Positions 7,867 to 14,845 of a stretch of DNA of 59,095 nucleotides are shown here, in pieces. Under the pieces are notes generated by a model. That model saw only the letters and a list, made by a program, of their open reading frames with translations. It was not told the origin of the DNA and did no database searches. This DNA comes from a virus: positions 1 through 59,095 of IMG/VR virus record IMGVR_UViG_3300042892_002848, one strand, 5' to 3'. Positions within the stretch are counted from its first letter, which is position 1. Every line of letters starts with the position of its first letter. Made by a program: the position numbers and the translations under genes.

Positions 7867-8171
7867 TTTGATTCAGGTTCTAGTTTGATCTGCAAAGGAT
7901 AACTTTGTGCTCGAGCCAGCATGGTCACTTCTACGCCTTTTTGTTCGGCAATTTCGTAGGGCAACACAGCTACCACAGCTGAGCCAGATTCGTGAATGTC
8001 AATTGTGATTTGATCCGCTGTTTCGGCAGTATAATCAAAATGCTCCATCAAACTTTCAACCACAAACTCTGATGAAGTTTGATTGTCATTCAAATAAACC
8101 ACGCGGTACATTGGGGGTTCTTTTACAGCTTCTAGTGGTTTGATGCGTGTGCGGATATCTGATTGAGGCAT
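7863..8171 (-). CDS. clpS: ClpS-like N-end-rule adaptor
   Basis: 102 residues. ClpS hands proteins with N-degrons to the ClpAP protease. The core fold is plain: PPMYRVVYLNDNQTSSEFVVESLMEHF, then the IDIHESG helix start and a C-terminal QSYPLQIKLEPE. The residues that grip the N-degron amino group in bacterial ClpS (Asn-Asp of LNDN and the His of IHESG) are kept. The position of the gatekeeper Met (NDDYTPM in E. coli) is Ser here (NDNQTSS), so the pocket may accept different N-terminal residues. A phage clpX lies 0.9 kb upstream with hsp20 between, suggesting a phage-directed proteolysis module. Confidence 0.9.
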   Translation of the reverse strand: MPQSDIRTRIKPLEAVKEPPMYRVVYLNDNQTSSEFVVESLMEHFDYTAETADQITIDIHESGSAVVAVLPYEIAEQKGVEVTMLARAQSYPLQIKLEPESN

Positions 8172-8230
8172 TGTTACTTTCCTTGATAAAGTGGCAGCGA
8201 AATTGCTGCCACTGTATTTACACTATTATA

Positions 8231-8692
8231 TTAAGAAACGTGCGTAATAGCAATAGTTTTTGGCTTGGCGCTTTCAGGAACTTCACGTTTTAAACGTATG
8301 CTCAAGATACCAAGTTCAAGGTGTGCATTGCTGATTTCCACATGATCTGCAAGTTGAAATTCTCTGCGGAAATGTCTTTCGCTGATGCCTTTGTGTAGAT
8401 ATGTGTAGTTGGCATCATCTTCATCTGCCAACTTTGCTACACTGTGTGTACCTTCAACTATCAAAAACTTTTTGTCCTTGGTCACTGAAAGATTGTCGTG
8501 CCCAAAACCTGCCACTGCTAGATTGATCATGTACTCATCTTCGCTGATTTGTACAATATCGTAAGGTGGATAGTTTGTGCTGGATTGTTGAGCTGTCACA
8601 CGCATTAGATCATCAAACATGTTATCGAAACCAATACCAAATTTGTGAATTGCGGGGATGTCGAAACTACGAAGGGTGAGAGTTTTTGTCAT
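8231..8692 (-). CDS. Small heat-shock protein, Hsp20/IbpA family
   Basis: 153-residue ATP-independent chaperone that holds unfolding proteins. An N-terminal arm (FGIGFDNMFDDL) precedes an alpha-crystallin domain (YPPYDIVQISEDEY to about residue 140) containing VAGFGHDNLSV, the GISERHFRREFQL strand typical of IbpA, and the L-GILSIRL version of the A-x-x-x-n-G-v-L motif, and ends with a short tail that has an I-x-I (IAI). Hsp20 is a frequent gene of T4-like cyanophages. It has its own promoter region (8757-8770) and a 60-70 nt leader with a possible hairpin, between clpX and clpS. Confidence 0.93.
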   Translation of the reverse strand: MTKTLTLRSFDIPAIHKFGIGFDNMFDDLMRVTAQQSSTNYPPYDIVQISEDEYMINLAVAGFGHDNLSVTKDKKFLIVEGTHSVAKLADEDDANYTYLHKGISERHFRREFQLADHVEISNAHLELGILSIRLKREVPESAKPKTIAITHVS

Positions 8693-8756
8693 TTGTTTTC
8701 TCCTTTATTAAGCAAGATGACTTTGAAGTGTAGCCCCACTATGGGCACTACATTGT

Positions 8757-8770
8757 TATTTAGTATAACA
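8757..8770 (-). promoter_or_regulatory. Promoter region of hsp20: extended -10 overlapping late motif
   Basis: On the minus strand TGTTATACT (an extended -10, TG-N-TATACT) runs directly into CTAAATA (8757-8763), the late-type motif. A transcript from either would carry a leader of about 60 nt with an imperfect hairpin (about 8732-8751) and AAAGGAG before the ATG. Confidence 0.5.
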
Positions 8771-8780
8771 CAAAAATCAA

Positions 8781-9053
8781 TTATGTTTTGTTATTTAGAT
8801 TAGATATCACGCGGTAATCTGTCCAGCTTGGATATTTTGGGTCCACAGTCCAGGTCAGTCCAAACAATGTGTAATACTCGTCCAAATCAAAAGTTACTCG
8901 TATTTTATATTTGATTGTTTTTGTCTTGTACTCAACGTTGTACTGTTGTGCCCAGGCGGAGAGTTTTTTGGAAACTATGTTCAAAGCATGTATTCCTGGC
9001 TGTAGTGCGGTTATCCCACTAGGCCCCTGTGGCAGAGTAAATTCAATATACAT
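8781..9053 (-). CDS. Small protein downstream of clpX, unknown function
   Basis: 90 residues. Start codon overlaps the clpX stop (TAATG), so it is translated by coupling with ClpX. The pattern KYKIRVTFDLDEYYTLFGLTW suggests a small alpha/beta protein; I know no function. Its fixed linkage to clpX makes a role with the unfoldase possible but unproven. Confidence 0.6.
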   Translation of the reverse strand: MYIEFTLPQGPSGITALQPGIHALNIVSKKLSAWAQQYNVEYKTKTIKYKIRVTFDLDEYYTLFGLTWTVDPKYPSWTDYRVISNLNNKT

Positions 9054-10258
9054 TACTCGTTGACTTGTTTCAATTCTACTGGTGAGTTTACTAGATCTAC
9101 GTCAATGTCCACGCACTTGATGCCTTGGCGACGATATGCTGCTAGGTAAAACATGTGTGGTAACAATACTCGTTCAAGTTCTGAATGCAGACCTCTGGCA
9201 CCTGTTTTGTTAGCAATAGTACGTTCAGCAATCAATTCTAATGCAGCAGGGGAGAAATTGAGTTCAACTTCATCGCGCTCAAACAACCAATGGTACTGAC
9301 TGATGTAGTTGTGCTTGACGTCTTGTAGAATACGCAACAGATCCTGTTTGGTCAGTTCCTGCAGTGCAACCCAGCTGGGGAATCGTCCCACAAACTCTGG
9401 AATAAGACCAAAGCGTACCAGATCGTCTGGCATGGTCTGGTTCATGAGATTAACATCATCTTGTGTGGCCAGTTTAGAACCAAAGCCAATGGTGCTGCCT
9501 TTGATGCGATTTTTAAGAATAGTTTCCAGGCCCACAAAAGCACCACCTGCAATGAACAAGATGTTTGTGGTATCAATTTCTACCGTTTCCCCCGACGGGT
9601 GTTTACGCCCGCCTTGCGGAGTAATTCGGCATCGAGTGCCTTCCACCAGTTTGAGCAGGGCTTGTTGTACACCTTCGCCCGACACATCACGTGTGATACT
9701 GGTTCCTTCACTTTTTCTAGCAATCTTGTCAATTTCATCCACAAACACAATGCCGCGTTGGCAACGGTCTACGTTGTAGTCTGCAGCAGCATACAAGCGA
9801 CTGATTAGACTTTCCACATCGTCGCCTACATAACCAGCTTCAGTCAAGCTGGTGGCATCAGCAATCACAAACGGCACGTCAAGATAACGGGCCACTGTGC
9901 GAGCCAAGAGTGTTTTGCCTGACCCTGTGGGGCCAAGCATGAGAATGTTGGCTTTTTCAATTTCAGTATTTTGGTCTTGATTGTTGATCCGTTTGTAGTG
10001 ATTGACCACTGCCACGCTCAACACTTGTTTGGCTTGATCTTGGCCAATCACATACTGGTCTAAATGATCTTTAATGGCCAATGGATCCAGTGTAGCGGTT
10101 TGTTTGTTGAGTTCTGCTGGGTCATCTACCAAGAGAGTTTGACACAGATCCACACACTCGTTGCAAATAGCAACTGAATCGCCTACTATAAGCTTGGTCA
10201 CAGTGTCTTTGTGTTTGCCGCAAAAATTACAGGTATCTATCGGTTTGATATTTTTCAT
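9053..10258 (-). CDS. clpX: ClpX AAA+ protein unfoldase
   Basis: 401 residues, complete. N-terminal zinc domain with four Cys (10, 13, 32, 35); Walker A GPTGSGKT (109-116); pore-1 loop GYVG (142-145); Walker B IVFVDEID (170-177); RKH pore loop (218-220); sensor-2 GARG (353-356). The IGF loop that docks ClpX on ClpP is intact (257-259), so the protein should work with host ClpP; no clpP is in the window. ClpX unfolds tagged substrates and remodels complexes. Transcribed just before a 90-residue unknown and not far from hsp20 and clpS. Could redirect host proteolysis or process phage proteins (inference). Confidence 0.96.
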   Translation of the reverse strand: MKNIKPIDTCNFCGKHKDTVTKLIVGDSVAICNECVDLCQTLLVDDPAELNKQTATLDPLAIKDHLDQYVIGQDQAKQVLSVAVVNHYKRINNQDQNTEIEKANILMLGPTGSGKTLLARTVARYLDVPFVIADATSLTEAGYVGDDVESLISRLYAAADYNVDRCQRGIVFVDEIDKIARKSEGTSITRDVSGEGVQQALLKLVEGTRCRITPQGGRKHPSGETVEIDTTNILFIAGGAFVGLETILKNRIKGSTIGFGSKLATQDDVNLMNQTMPDDLVRFGLIPEFVGRFPSWVALQELTKQDLLRILQDVKHNYISQYHWLFERDEVELNFSPAALELIAERTIANKTGARGLHSELERVLLPHMFYLAAYRRQGIKCVDIDVDLVNSPVELKQVNE

Positions 10259-11713
10259 TTATTGTCTTTCTTGTAAATGTAGGGCAACTTGTTCGCTCTC
10301 TCTGTCGCTCAGCAAGTCAGGGTCGTATTCCCCCCGGGCAATTTTGTCGATGAGATAATCGATGTAGGCAGTGTTGTAAGTATAACTGTCGCTGATGGTT
10401 TTGTCAAGCTCGATCCAGTTGTGGCCATTGTGTTTAAACAAGCGATTAGGCACTTGATCTGTTCGAATGTAGGTGTCGCCTTTGTTGCCTGACCTGGGTA
10501 ACTGTGTGCCAAAGCTGTGTACAGCTTGGTATTCAGGCAAAGATTTAATCAAGGCCATCCATGGCAGTTCAGCAATTTCTCCCCGAGACAACAGGTGTCG
10601 TTGGTTCTTGATGGTGTCATTAGGATTAACTGATTTCCACTGTTTGATGGCTTCTTTCACATAAGGCAGTTCTTGTTCATTATCAAGCTCATCTACATCT
10701 GTTTCTGGCCTAACAGTTGCAGGTGCTGGTATGGGTGTAAGGTTTTTAAAATGCACAAAAGGCTGATCAAGATACGGGTGTTGCTCTGCTGTTGTTTTTT
10801 TAATCTGTTGCACCTGATCATCAGTCAACGGTCCGTCGTCAGAGTCATACTTGGGTTCAGATTCATTTTGATCCAATGCTGCAATTTCTTCTGGAGTAAA
10901 CGATCTTGTGACTATGTCAGGCGGAACAATACTCATAGCGGCTTGATCTTCACGTGTCTTTCGTTCCCACCTTAGGCTTTCAGTAGACGCCAACAGCATC
11001 ATGATGGCCAAGGGGTCAAACACAATGACCAACAAAATAATAACCCAGCGCACTGCTTCTTCTAGCATATTAACATTGGTGGTATCACTGTAAATCAGTG
11101 CAGCTATGTACTTGATGGGGCCAACTTCGGCCTCAACCTTTCTGACCTCTGCTGCAATAGGCGCACGAGCCTCATTGACTGTAGCAATAGTTTTCTGCTC
11201 GGAGGAGATTTCGGATAGTAAACGAGCACGTTCTTTAGCTTGAGATCTGCGGATTGATACGGCTTTATCGGCACCTTTTTCATCTGCACTTCGACCCATA
11301 ACTTGGTCGACTGCCTCATCCATCTGTTTAAGCGCCTTACGGTTTGCATCTATATTGTCCTTGGCTGTTCGAATTTTTTCATCATACACTGAGATCTTGG
11401 CCTGCACATCACCTGATACCAGGCTCTGGTCGCTGTGTGCTTTACTAAGAAAACCAAAAATACCCATGCTGGTGATCAGCATCAGGGCTGCCACAGCAGG
11501 CACCAGATACATTTTCATCAGTAGTCGGCAGCGAGACCAATACTCGTGCAACCACAGCGTGACAACCACCTTGCCCAGTTCTAGAATAGAACCCATGATA
11601 ATAATAGGTATCACGGCCGCAGCAAAAATGGCCGCAAGACCCATGATTGAGTAGTAGGCAGCAATAACTGACAGGCTTAATGCAACTGCCAGGGTGATAT
11701 AACTAAGGAACAT
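10259..11713 (-). CDS. Large membrane protein with coiled coil
   Basis: 484 residues. Hydrophobic segments at about 5-25, 28-50 and 67-90, then a Lys/Glu/Ala-rich coiled coil (about 95-200), then another membrane segment (VIILLVIVFDPLAIMMLLAS, about 223-243) and a long polar C-terminal half with acidic and Pro/Thr stretches. Proteins of this layout are conserved in T4-like marine phages, without a known function. It sits directly upstream of clpX (stop and ClpX start touch). Envelope remodelling or a receptor-like role is possible; nothing in the sequence decides. Confidence 0.7.
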   Translation of the reverse strand: MFLSYITLAVALSLSVIAAYYSIMGLAAIFAAAVIPIIIMGSILELGKVVVTLWLHEYWSRCRLLMKMYLVPAVAALMLITSMGIFGFLSKAHSDQSLVSGDVQAKISVYDEKIRTAKDNIDANRKALKQMDEAVDQVMGRSADEKGADKAVSIRRSQAKERARLLSEISSEQKTIATVNEARAPIAAEVRKVEAEVGPIKYIAALIYSDTTNVNMLEEAVRWVIILLVIVFDPLAIMMLLASTESLRWERKTREDQAAMSIVPPDIVTRSFTPEEIAALDQNESEPKYDSDDGPLTDDQVQQIKKTTAEQHPYLDQPFVHFKNLTPIPAPATVRPETDVDELDNEQELPYVKEAIKQWKSVNPNDTIKNQRHLLSRGEIAELPWMALIKSLPEYQAVHSFGTQLPRSGNKGDTYIRTDQVPNRLFKHNGHNWIELDKTISDSYTYNTAYIDYLIDKIARGEYDPDLLSDRESEQVALHLQERQ

Positions 11714-11716
11714 AGA

Positions 11717-12028
11717 TTATTTATTGGGACCTAGCTTGGCGGTCACAGCGTACTTTACCGAGATCCAGGATGCAAATGACTGATCGGGCACATCAAACCA
11801 AACTGGATGGGTCACTTGATGGCCCCAGATGTTTTCTAGTTTGCGCCTGACTCGAGATTGACTTTTCCAGTTGCGGCCATAGAGTTTTTTTGCTTCACGC
11901 TGGATTGAATACCAGACGTCGGTACTGTCGATATCAAACCAAATACGGTGCATGACCAAGGGCGTTGATTCAAGAGAGCTGAGTGACTCGGACATGCTCA
12001 ACGCAGCGGCCCCAATTTCAACAGACAT
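11717..12028 (-). CDS. Small phage protein, unknown function
   Basis: 103 residues from the ATG at 12028; the ATG six bases earlier is too close to the AAAGGA ribosome site, which is 7 bp from 12028. Contains a basic middle (KKLYGRNWKSQSRVRRKLENIWGHQ) that could contact nucleic acid, then an aromatic C-terminal part. Lies downstream of a strong promoter and a structured non-coding stretch (12,035-12,243). No recognised family. Confidence 0.55.
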   Translation of the reverse strand: MSVEIGAAALSMSESLSSLESTPLVMHRIWFDIDSTDVWYSIQREAKKLYGRNWKSQSRVRRKLENIWGHQVTHPVWFDVPDQSFASWISVKYAVTAKLGPNK

Positions 12029-12060
12029 ATACATATCCTTTCACTGTTTTATTCCTTTTA

Positions 12061-12204
12061 TGGCATACCCCTGGCTACCAACCAGGTTTTGATTTGACTC
12101 AAGGACAGTGTCTCAACCTATGCGACTAACGTTCACATGCCACAGTAGCAGCGGGCCTAGGACCCCCGCCGCACTATTGAACAGCACCATTTCCTTGATC
12201 ATGC
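12061..12204 (-). ncRNA. Candidate structured RNA or long leader
   Basis: About 205 bp without a credible gene lie between two minus-strand genes, behind a perfect sigma70 promoter. The expected transcript contains a GC-rich hairpin (GCGGG/CCCGC, 12,151-12,169) and an 82-nt unit (12,061-12,142) closed by a 7-bp stem and containing a 5-bp stem with 7-nt loop (CCTGG/CCAGG, 12,070-12,086). It looks tRNA-like in outline but lacks a TTC loop and a plausible anticodon arm. It may be a small RNA or a regulatory leader of the gene ending at 11,717. Confidence 0.35.
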
Positions 12205-12210
12205 ATAGTA

Positions 12211-12239
12211 ATTATACAGATCATGTGACATGTTGTCAA
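12211..12239 (-). promoter_or_regulatory. Consensus sigma70 promoter
   Basis: TTGACA (12,234-12,239), 17 bp, TATAAT (12,211-12,216), both perfect. It reads into the structured non-coding stretch and then the gene ending at 11,717. Confidence 0.8.
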
Positions 12240-12243
12240 CTTA

Positions 12244-12924
12244 TTATTCGGGCTTGTTTGCCAGGCCACGCCAGGACACAATGTCCGATTCACTCCAGGA
12301 TTTGCCATCCCAGGTAGCATGTTGCGGAAACGGCCAATTGGGATATTTGGTCTCAGTTATTTGATAACTGCCAACATGTGCAGGATTGACTGTGATTGGG
12401 AACCAGTCTGTGACAGCAGGTTCTTCTGGCTCTGGCATGGTTGCAATAAGCTGGTCCAACTCTGCTATCAACTGTTGTTCGGTTTGAGCTTGAGGCTCAA
12501 CAGCATCACCCAGAAATACTTGACCAGTGTCTTCGTTGGTCAATTCCAAAGGACCGAGGTAGTAGTATTCTGTATCGTCATTGCTCCAGCCCAGTTCTTC
12601 TACGCCGTCATAGCCATCTTGTTCCCAGGCCTGTTCAAATGCTGTCACATCTTCTTCGGTGGCATCGCGCAATGCGTCAATATCTAGCCAACAACCGTCG
12701 GTCATTTCAGACAGTTCCCATGACTCGTCGTTGTCAATGCAACCAAGTTCATAGCCGTCTTCATTTACCAGTTCCGAATCGGTAAGCGGACGCTCATCTG
12801 ATTCCACTGTGAACGTGCCCCAGCGCCAGCCTTGTTCAACAACGATAGCTTTGCTGCCATTGTAGAAAAACATTTTTTCTACTGCTGATTTTTTATGCTG
12901 TGGTGATAGTTTCCAGATGGCCAT
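12244..12924 (-). CDS. Acidic phage protein, unknown function
   Basis: 226 residues, very acidic in the middle (many Asp/Glu between about 40 and 160). The last 60 residues (WFPITVNPAHVGSYQI... WDGKSWSESD...WRGL) resemble a small domain repeated in phage proteins with the pattern P-x-x-x-G-x-Y ... W-DG-x-W. The start has GGAGAACAGC before ATG. Acidic phage proteins sometimes mimic DNA, but there is no direct evidence here. Confidence 0.65.
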   Translation of the reverse strand: MAIWKLSPQHKKSAVEKMFFYNGSKAIVVEQGWRWGTFTVESDERPLTDSELVNEDGYELGCIDNDESWELSEMTDGCWLDIDALRDATEEDVTAFEQAWEQDGYDGVEELGWSNDDTEYYYLGPLELTNEDTGQVFLGDAVEPQAQTEQQLIAELDQLIATMPEPEEPAVTDWFPITVNPAHVGSYQITETKYPNWPFPQHATWDGKSWSESDIVSWRGLANKPE

Positions 12925-12934
12925 GCTGTTCTCC

Positions 12935-13456
12935 TTACAGGTGTTTCATTACGTTTTCAGGACTGGAAACACTGTAGGGATCAGGATCAGCTGCGCTGGA
13001 TTCTGGTTCCACAAACATGTGTTCCACTAGACCGTTGTTGATCACAGCCGCATAACGACGACTGCGCCAGCCAAAGCCAATGTGACTCATGTCAATCAAC
13101 ATGCCCATGCCTCGTGTGAAGTTGTAACCACCGTCGGGGATGACTCGAACATTCTTGATGTTTAATGCTCTGGCCCATTCGTTCATGACAAAGGCATCAT
13201 TCACGCTGACACAATAAATTTCATCGATACCTTTTGCTCGGAAGTCATTGTACTGTTCTTCAAAGCCCGGCAATTGATAGGTGCTGCAAGTGGGTGTGAA
13301 TGCGCCTGGCAGGCTAAACACCACCACTCGTTTGTTGGCAAACAAGTCATTGGTTGTTTTAAAAACAAACTCGCCGCCTATGGGGCATCCACCTTCCTCA
13401 GGTGCTTCGTCGCCTTGTCTAAAGGCAAAGGTTACATTTGGTATAGTCTGTGTCAT
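12935..13456 (-). CDS. Peroxiredoxin (AhpC/TSA, Prx5-like)
   Basis: 173 residues from the ATG at 13456, which has AAGGAA upstream; the open frame to 13504 overlaps the preceding gene and lacks such a site. Thiol peroxidase that reduces peroxides; the active-site loop is SLPGAFTPTCS with peroxidatic Cys57, Thr54 and Pro50, as in the Prx5 group. Later conserved stretches VSVNDAFVMNEWA and the R-x-R-RYAAVI strand are present. Reduction could use the phage glutaredoxin encoded at 20,192. Likely protects against oxidative stress during infection, and is known in other T4-like marine phages. Confidence 0.92.
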   Translation of the reverse strand: MTQTIPNVTFAFRQGDEAPEEGGCPIGGEFVFKTTNDLFANKRVVVFSLPGAFTPTCSTYQLPGFEEQYNDFRAKGIDEIYCVSVNDAFVMNEWARALNIKNVRVIPDGGYNFTRGMGMLIDMSHIGFGWRSRRYAAVINNGLVEHMFVEPESSAADPDPYSVSSPENVMKHL

Positions 13457-13466
13457 GGTAGTTTCC

Positions 13467-13679
13467 TTAAATATCCAAGTCCATCTCGCCAGCTTCTTTT
13501 GCAAGAATCAGCACCTCATCCAGTGTGTTGCACAGGATCTTGGCAGTGACGTAGTCGCCTTTTTTGTTGCGCCCACCTGCTTCTACCATGAAGCCGTTGT
13601 CGTAACGATACACAGTGTATGATTCATTTATCTTGATCAGCTTGTCGCTGATTTTAGATACTGTTGTTTTAGTTGCCAT
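13467..13679 (-). CDS. Small phage protein, unknown function
   Basis: 70 residues from the ATG at 13679, preceded by GGGAGAG; the upstream in-frame ATG at 13703 lies deeper in the neighbour. The start overlaps the previous gene by 11 bp. Basic N-terminal half and the pattern SYTVYRYDNGFMVEAGGRNKKGDY look like a small beta-rich fold. Part of a chain of short overlapping genes typical of the T4-like accessory region. Confidence 0.6.
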   Translation of the reverse strand: MATKTTVSKISDKLIKINESYTVYRYDNGFMVEAGGRNKKGDYVTAKILCNTLDEVLILAKEAGEMDLDI

Positions 13680-14133
13680 TTTCTCTCTCCCTAGTAAGTT
13701 CACATGTTAACATAAATTTCTCCCAGGCGTCAACCACTGCGGGATGACTCATCAGTTTGTTAGCTTCTGTCTGCATGGCCTTGACGCCAGCTTCGGCCAC
13801 ATCTCTAGCGCTGGCGTGCATCAATGGGCATAATTCATCACCAAACTCTTTGGCTAATTTTTGCCAGGCTCGTTGTTGTCCCAGAGTGATAGGTGTTCGC
13901 TGTGGCCGCATTTCACTGGCTTTATGTAAGGCCTGACAGATAGCATCTTCAGCCACACGCCCTGCTGCAATCATGGCCGCATGGTTAGGTTCCACGTTAT
14001 ACCTACGGGATTGACCCCCGGGGTATACACAGACAAGATGACTACCTTTATGGAAACTATCCAAAAGATCATTATCATACTCAGCCACAGGCCGATACCG
14101 CCGTCCAATTTTTTCATAGTACACCTTTTTCAT
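13669..14133 (-). CDS. Conserved T4-like phage protein, unknown function
   Basis: 154 residues. Begins MKKVYYEKIGRRYRPVAEYD, a beta-rich start I associate with a family in T4-like marine phages, followed by a helical Ala-rich C-terminal half. Its start overlaps the preceding gene (ATGA). No enzyme motif seen. Confidence 0.65.
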   Translation of the reverse strand: MKKVYYEKIGRRYRPVAEYDNDLLDSFHKGSHLVCVYPGGQSRRYNVEPNHAAMIAAGRVAEDAICQALHKASEMRPQRTPITLGQQRAWQKLAKEFGDELCPLMHASARDVAEAGVKAMQTEANKLMSHPAVVDAWEKFMLTCELTRERENGN

Positions 14134-14555
14134 TGATAATCTCTATCCAACTTTGTGTTTGTTAGGCCGGCCAGTATCTGAAACTGATCCCATGCGTCTT
14201 TTACTGCTGGACGAGCTTGTAATTCAGAATCAGGCAACACTGCTTCCAACCAAAATTCTGAGCGACGACTAGGATGTGCGCCAAACTTGCGTGGCTGGTG
14301 AAACTTGCCCAACTTCCATAAGCCTACACTCACACTGCGGAACTTGTCCTCATCCTCTTTGCTGTTAACATCGTAATTGCTCCACTCGGGATTACTTCTT
14401 CCGCCTAAACAGTACGATGACCAAATTCCTTGCCATTGATCATCGTCTTGCGGATCAAAATCTGTACGAGAAATGATCACCAGCACATCGTCAATGTCTA
14501 CTCGACCTTCCACAATGTCTCGAACACATCGGCTATAACTGAGTCCAATTTTCAT
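14130..14555 (-). CDS. Conserved T4-like phage protein, unknown function
   Basis: 141 residues, starting MKIGLSYSRCVRDIVEGRVD. Soluble, mixed alpha/beta, no recognised motif. The next upstream gene ends at 14556, directly against this start, so it is co-transcribed; its own end overlaps the 154-residue gene by 4 bp. Its C-terminal A-V-x-D-A-W-(D/E)-x-F pattern is shared with that neighbour (VVDAWEKF versus VKDAWDQF), so the two may contain related helical modules. Confidence 0.65.
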   Translation of the reverse strand: MKIGLSYSRCVRDIVEGRVDIDDVLVIISRTDFDPQDDDQWQGIWSSYCLGGRSNPEWSNYDVNSKEDEDKFRSVSVGLWKLGKFHQPRKFGAHPSRRSEFWLEAVLPDSELQARPAVKDAWDQFQILAGLTNTKLDRDYQ

Positions 14556-14753
14556 TTAGCCACCAAAATGTTTGATAACAGCATCCAAGTGATGAACCAT
14601 GATTGTGTTTCCACTTACATCTTCAGGATGCAGGTACTGACCTTTTTTGAAGTCGGCTAGTTCTTTCTTGAGATACTTGCGATGTTCCTTGAGCACAAGC
14701 ACTGCAATTCGATCTGCTGTGTCAACGTCAATTTCCAGTTTATTCTTGCTCAT
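14556..14753 (-). CDS. Small helical phage protein, unknown function
   Basis: 65 residues, mostly helical and charged (EHRKYLKKELADFKKG). The start overlaps the stop of the 31-residue membrane peptide gene upstream (ATGA). No function known. Confidence 0.6.
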   Translation of the reverse strand: MSKNKLEIDVDTADRIAVLVLKEHRKYLKKELADFKKGQYLHPEDVSGNTIMVHHLDAVIKHFGG

Positions 14754-14845
14754 TTTTGATTTCCAAAAAATATAAAAATTGCTGACAAGGCCAGGGCCAG
14801 CGGCAGGTTAACGAATGTCAGTATCAGTACCAGTATCCAGTGCAT
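14750..14845 (-). CDS. 31-residue single-pass membrane peptide
   Basis: Short gene linking DNA ligase to the 65-residue gene. Its ATG overlaps the ligase stop (TAATG) and its TGA overlaps the next ATG (ATGA), so it is coupled at both ends, which is strong support for such a short frame. The peptide (MHWILVLILTFVNLPLALA...) is almost wholly hydrophobic, with a short polar end (GNQK), so one membrane span is expected. Function unknown; small membrane peptides of this kind often tune host envelope proteins. Confidence 0.6.
   Translation of the reverse strand: MHWILVLILTFVNLPLALALSAIFIFFGNQK

Noticed and set aside
12070-12090. Plus-strand terminator (CCTGG/CCAGG then TTTT)
   Set aside because: No plus-strand gene is upstream; the hairpin is better explained as part of the minus-strand structured RNA.
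12061-12142. Possible tRNA
   Set aside because: The closing stem and one arm fit, but the arm loop lacks TTC, two extra bases separate the arms, and no anticodon stem-loop can be drawn on either strand.
12183-12260. 25-residue open frame behind the 12,211 promoter
   Set aside because: A short frame begins at an AAGGAAATG, but the ribosome site is too close to the ATG and the frame lies over the GC-rich hairpin.
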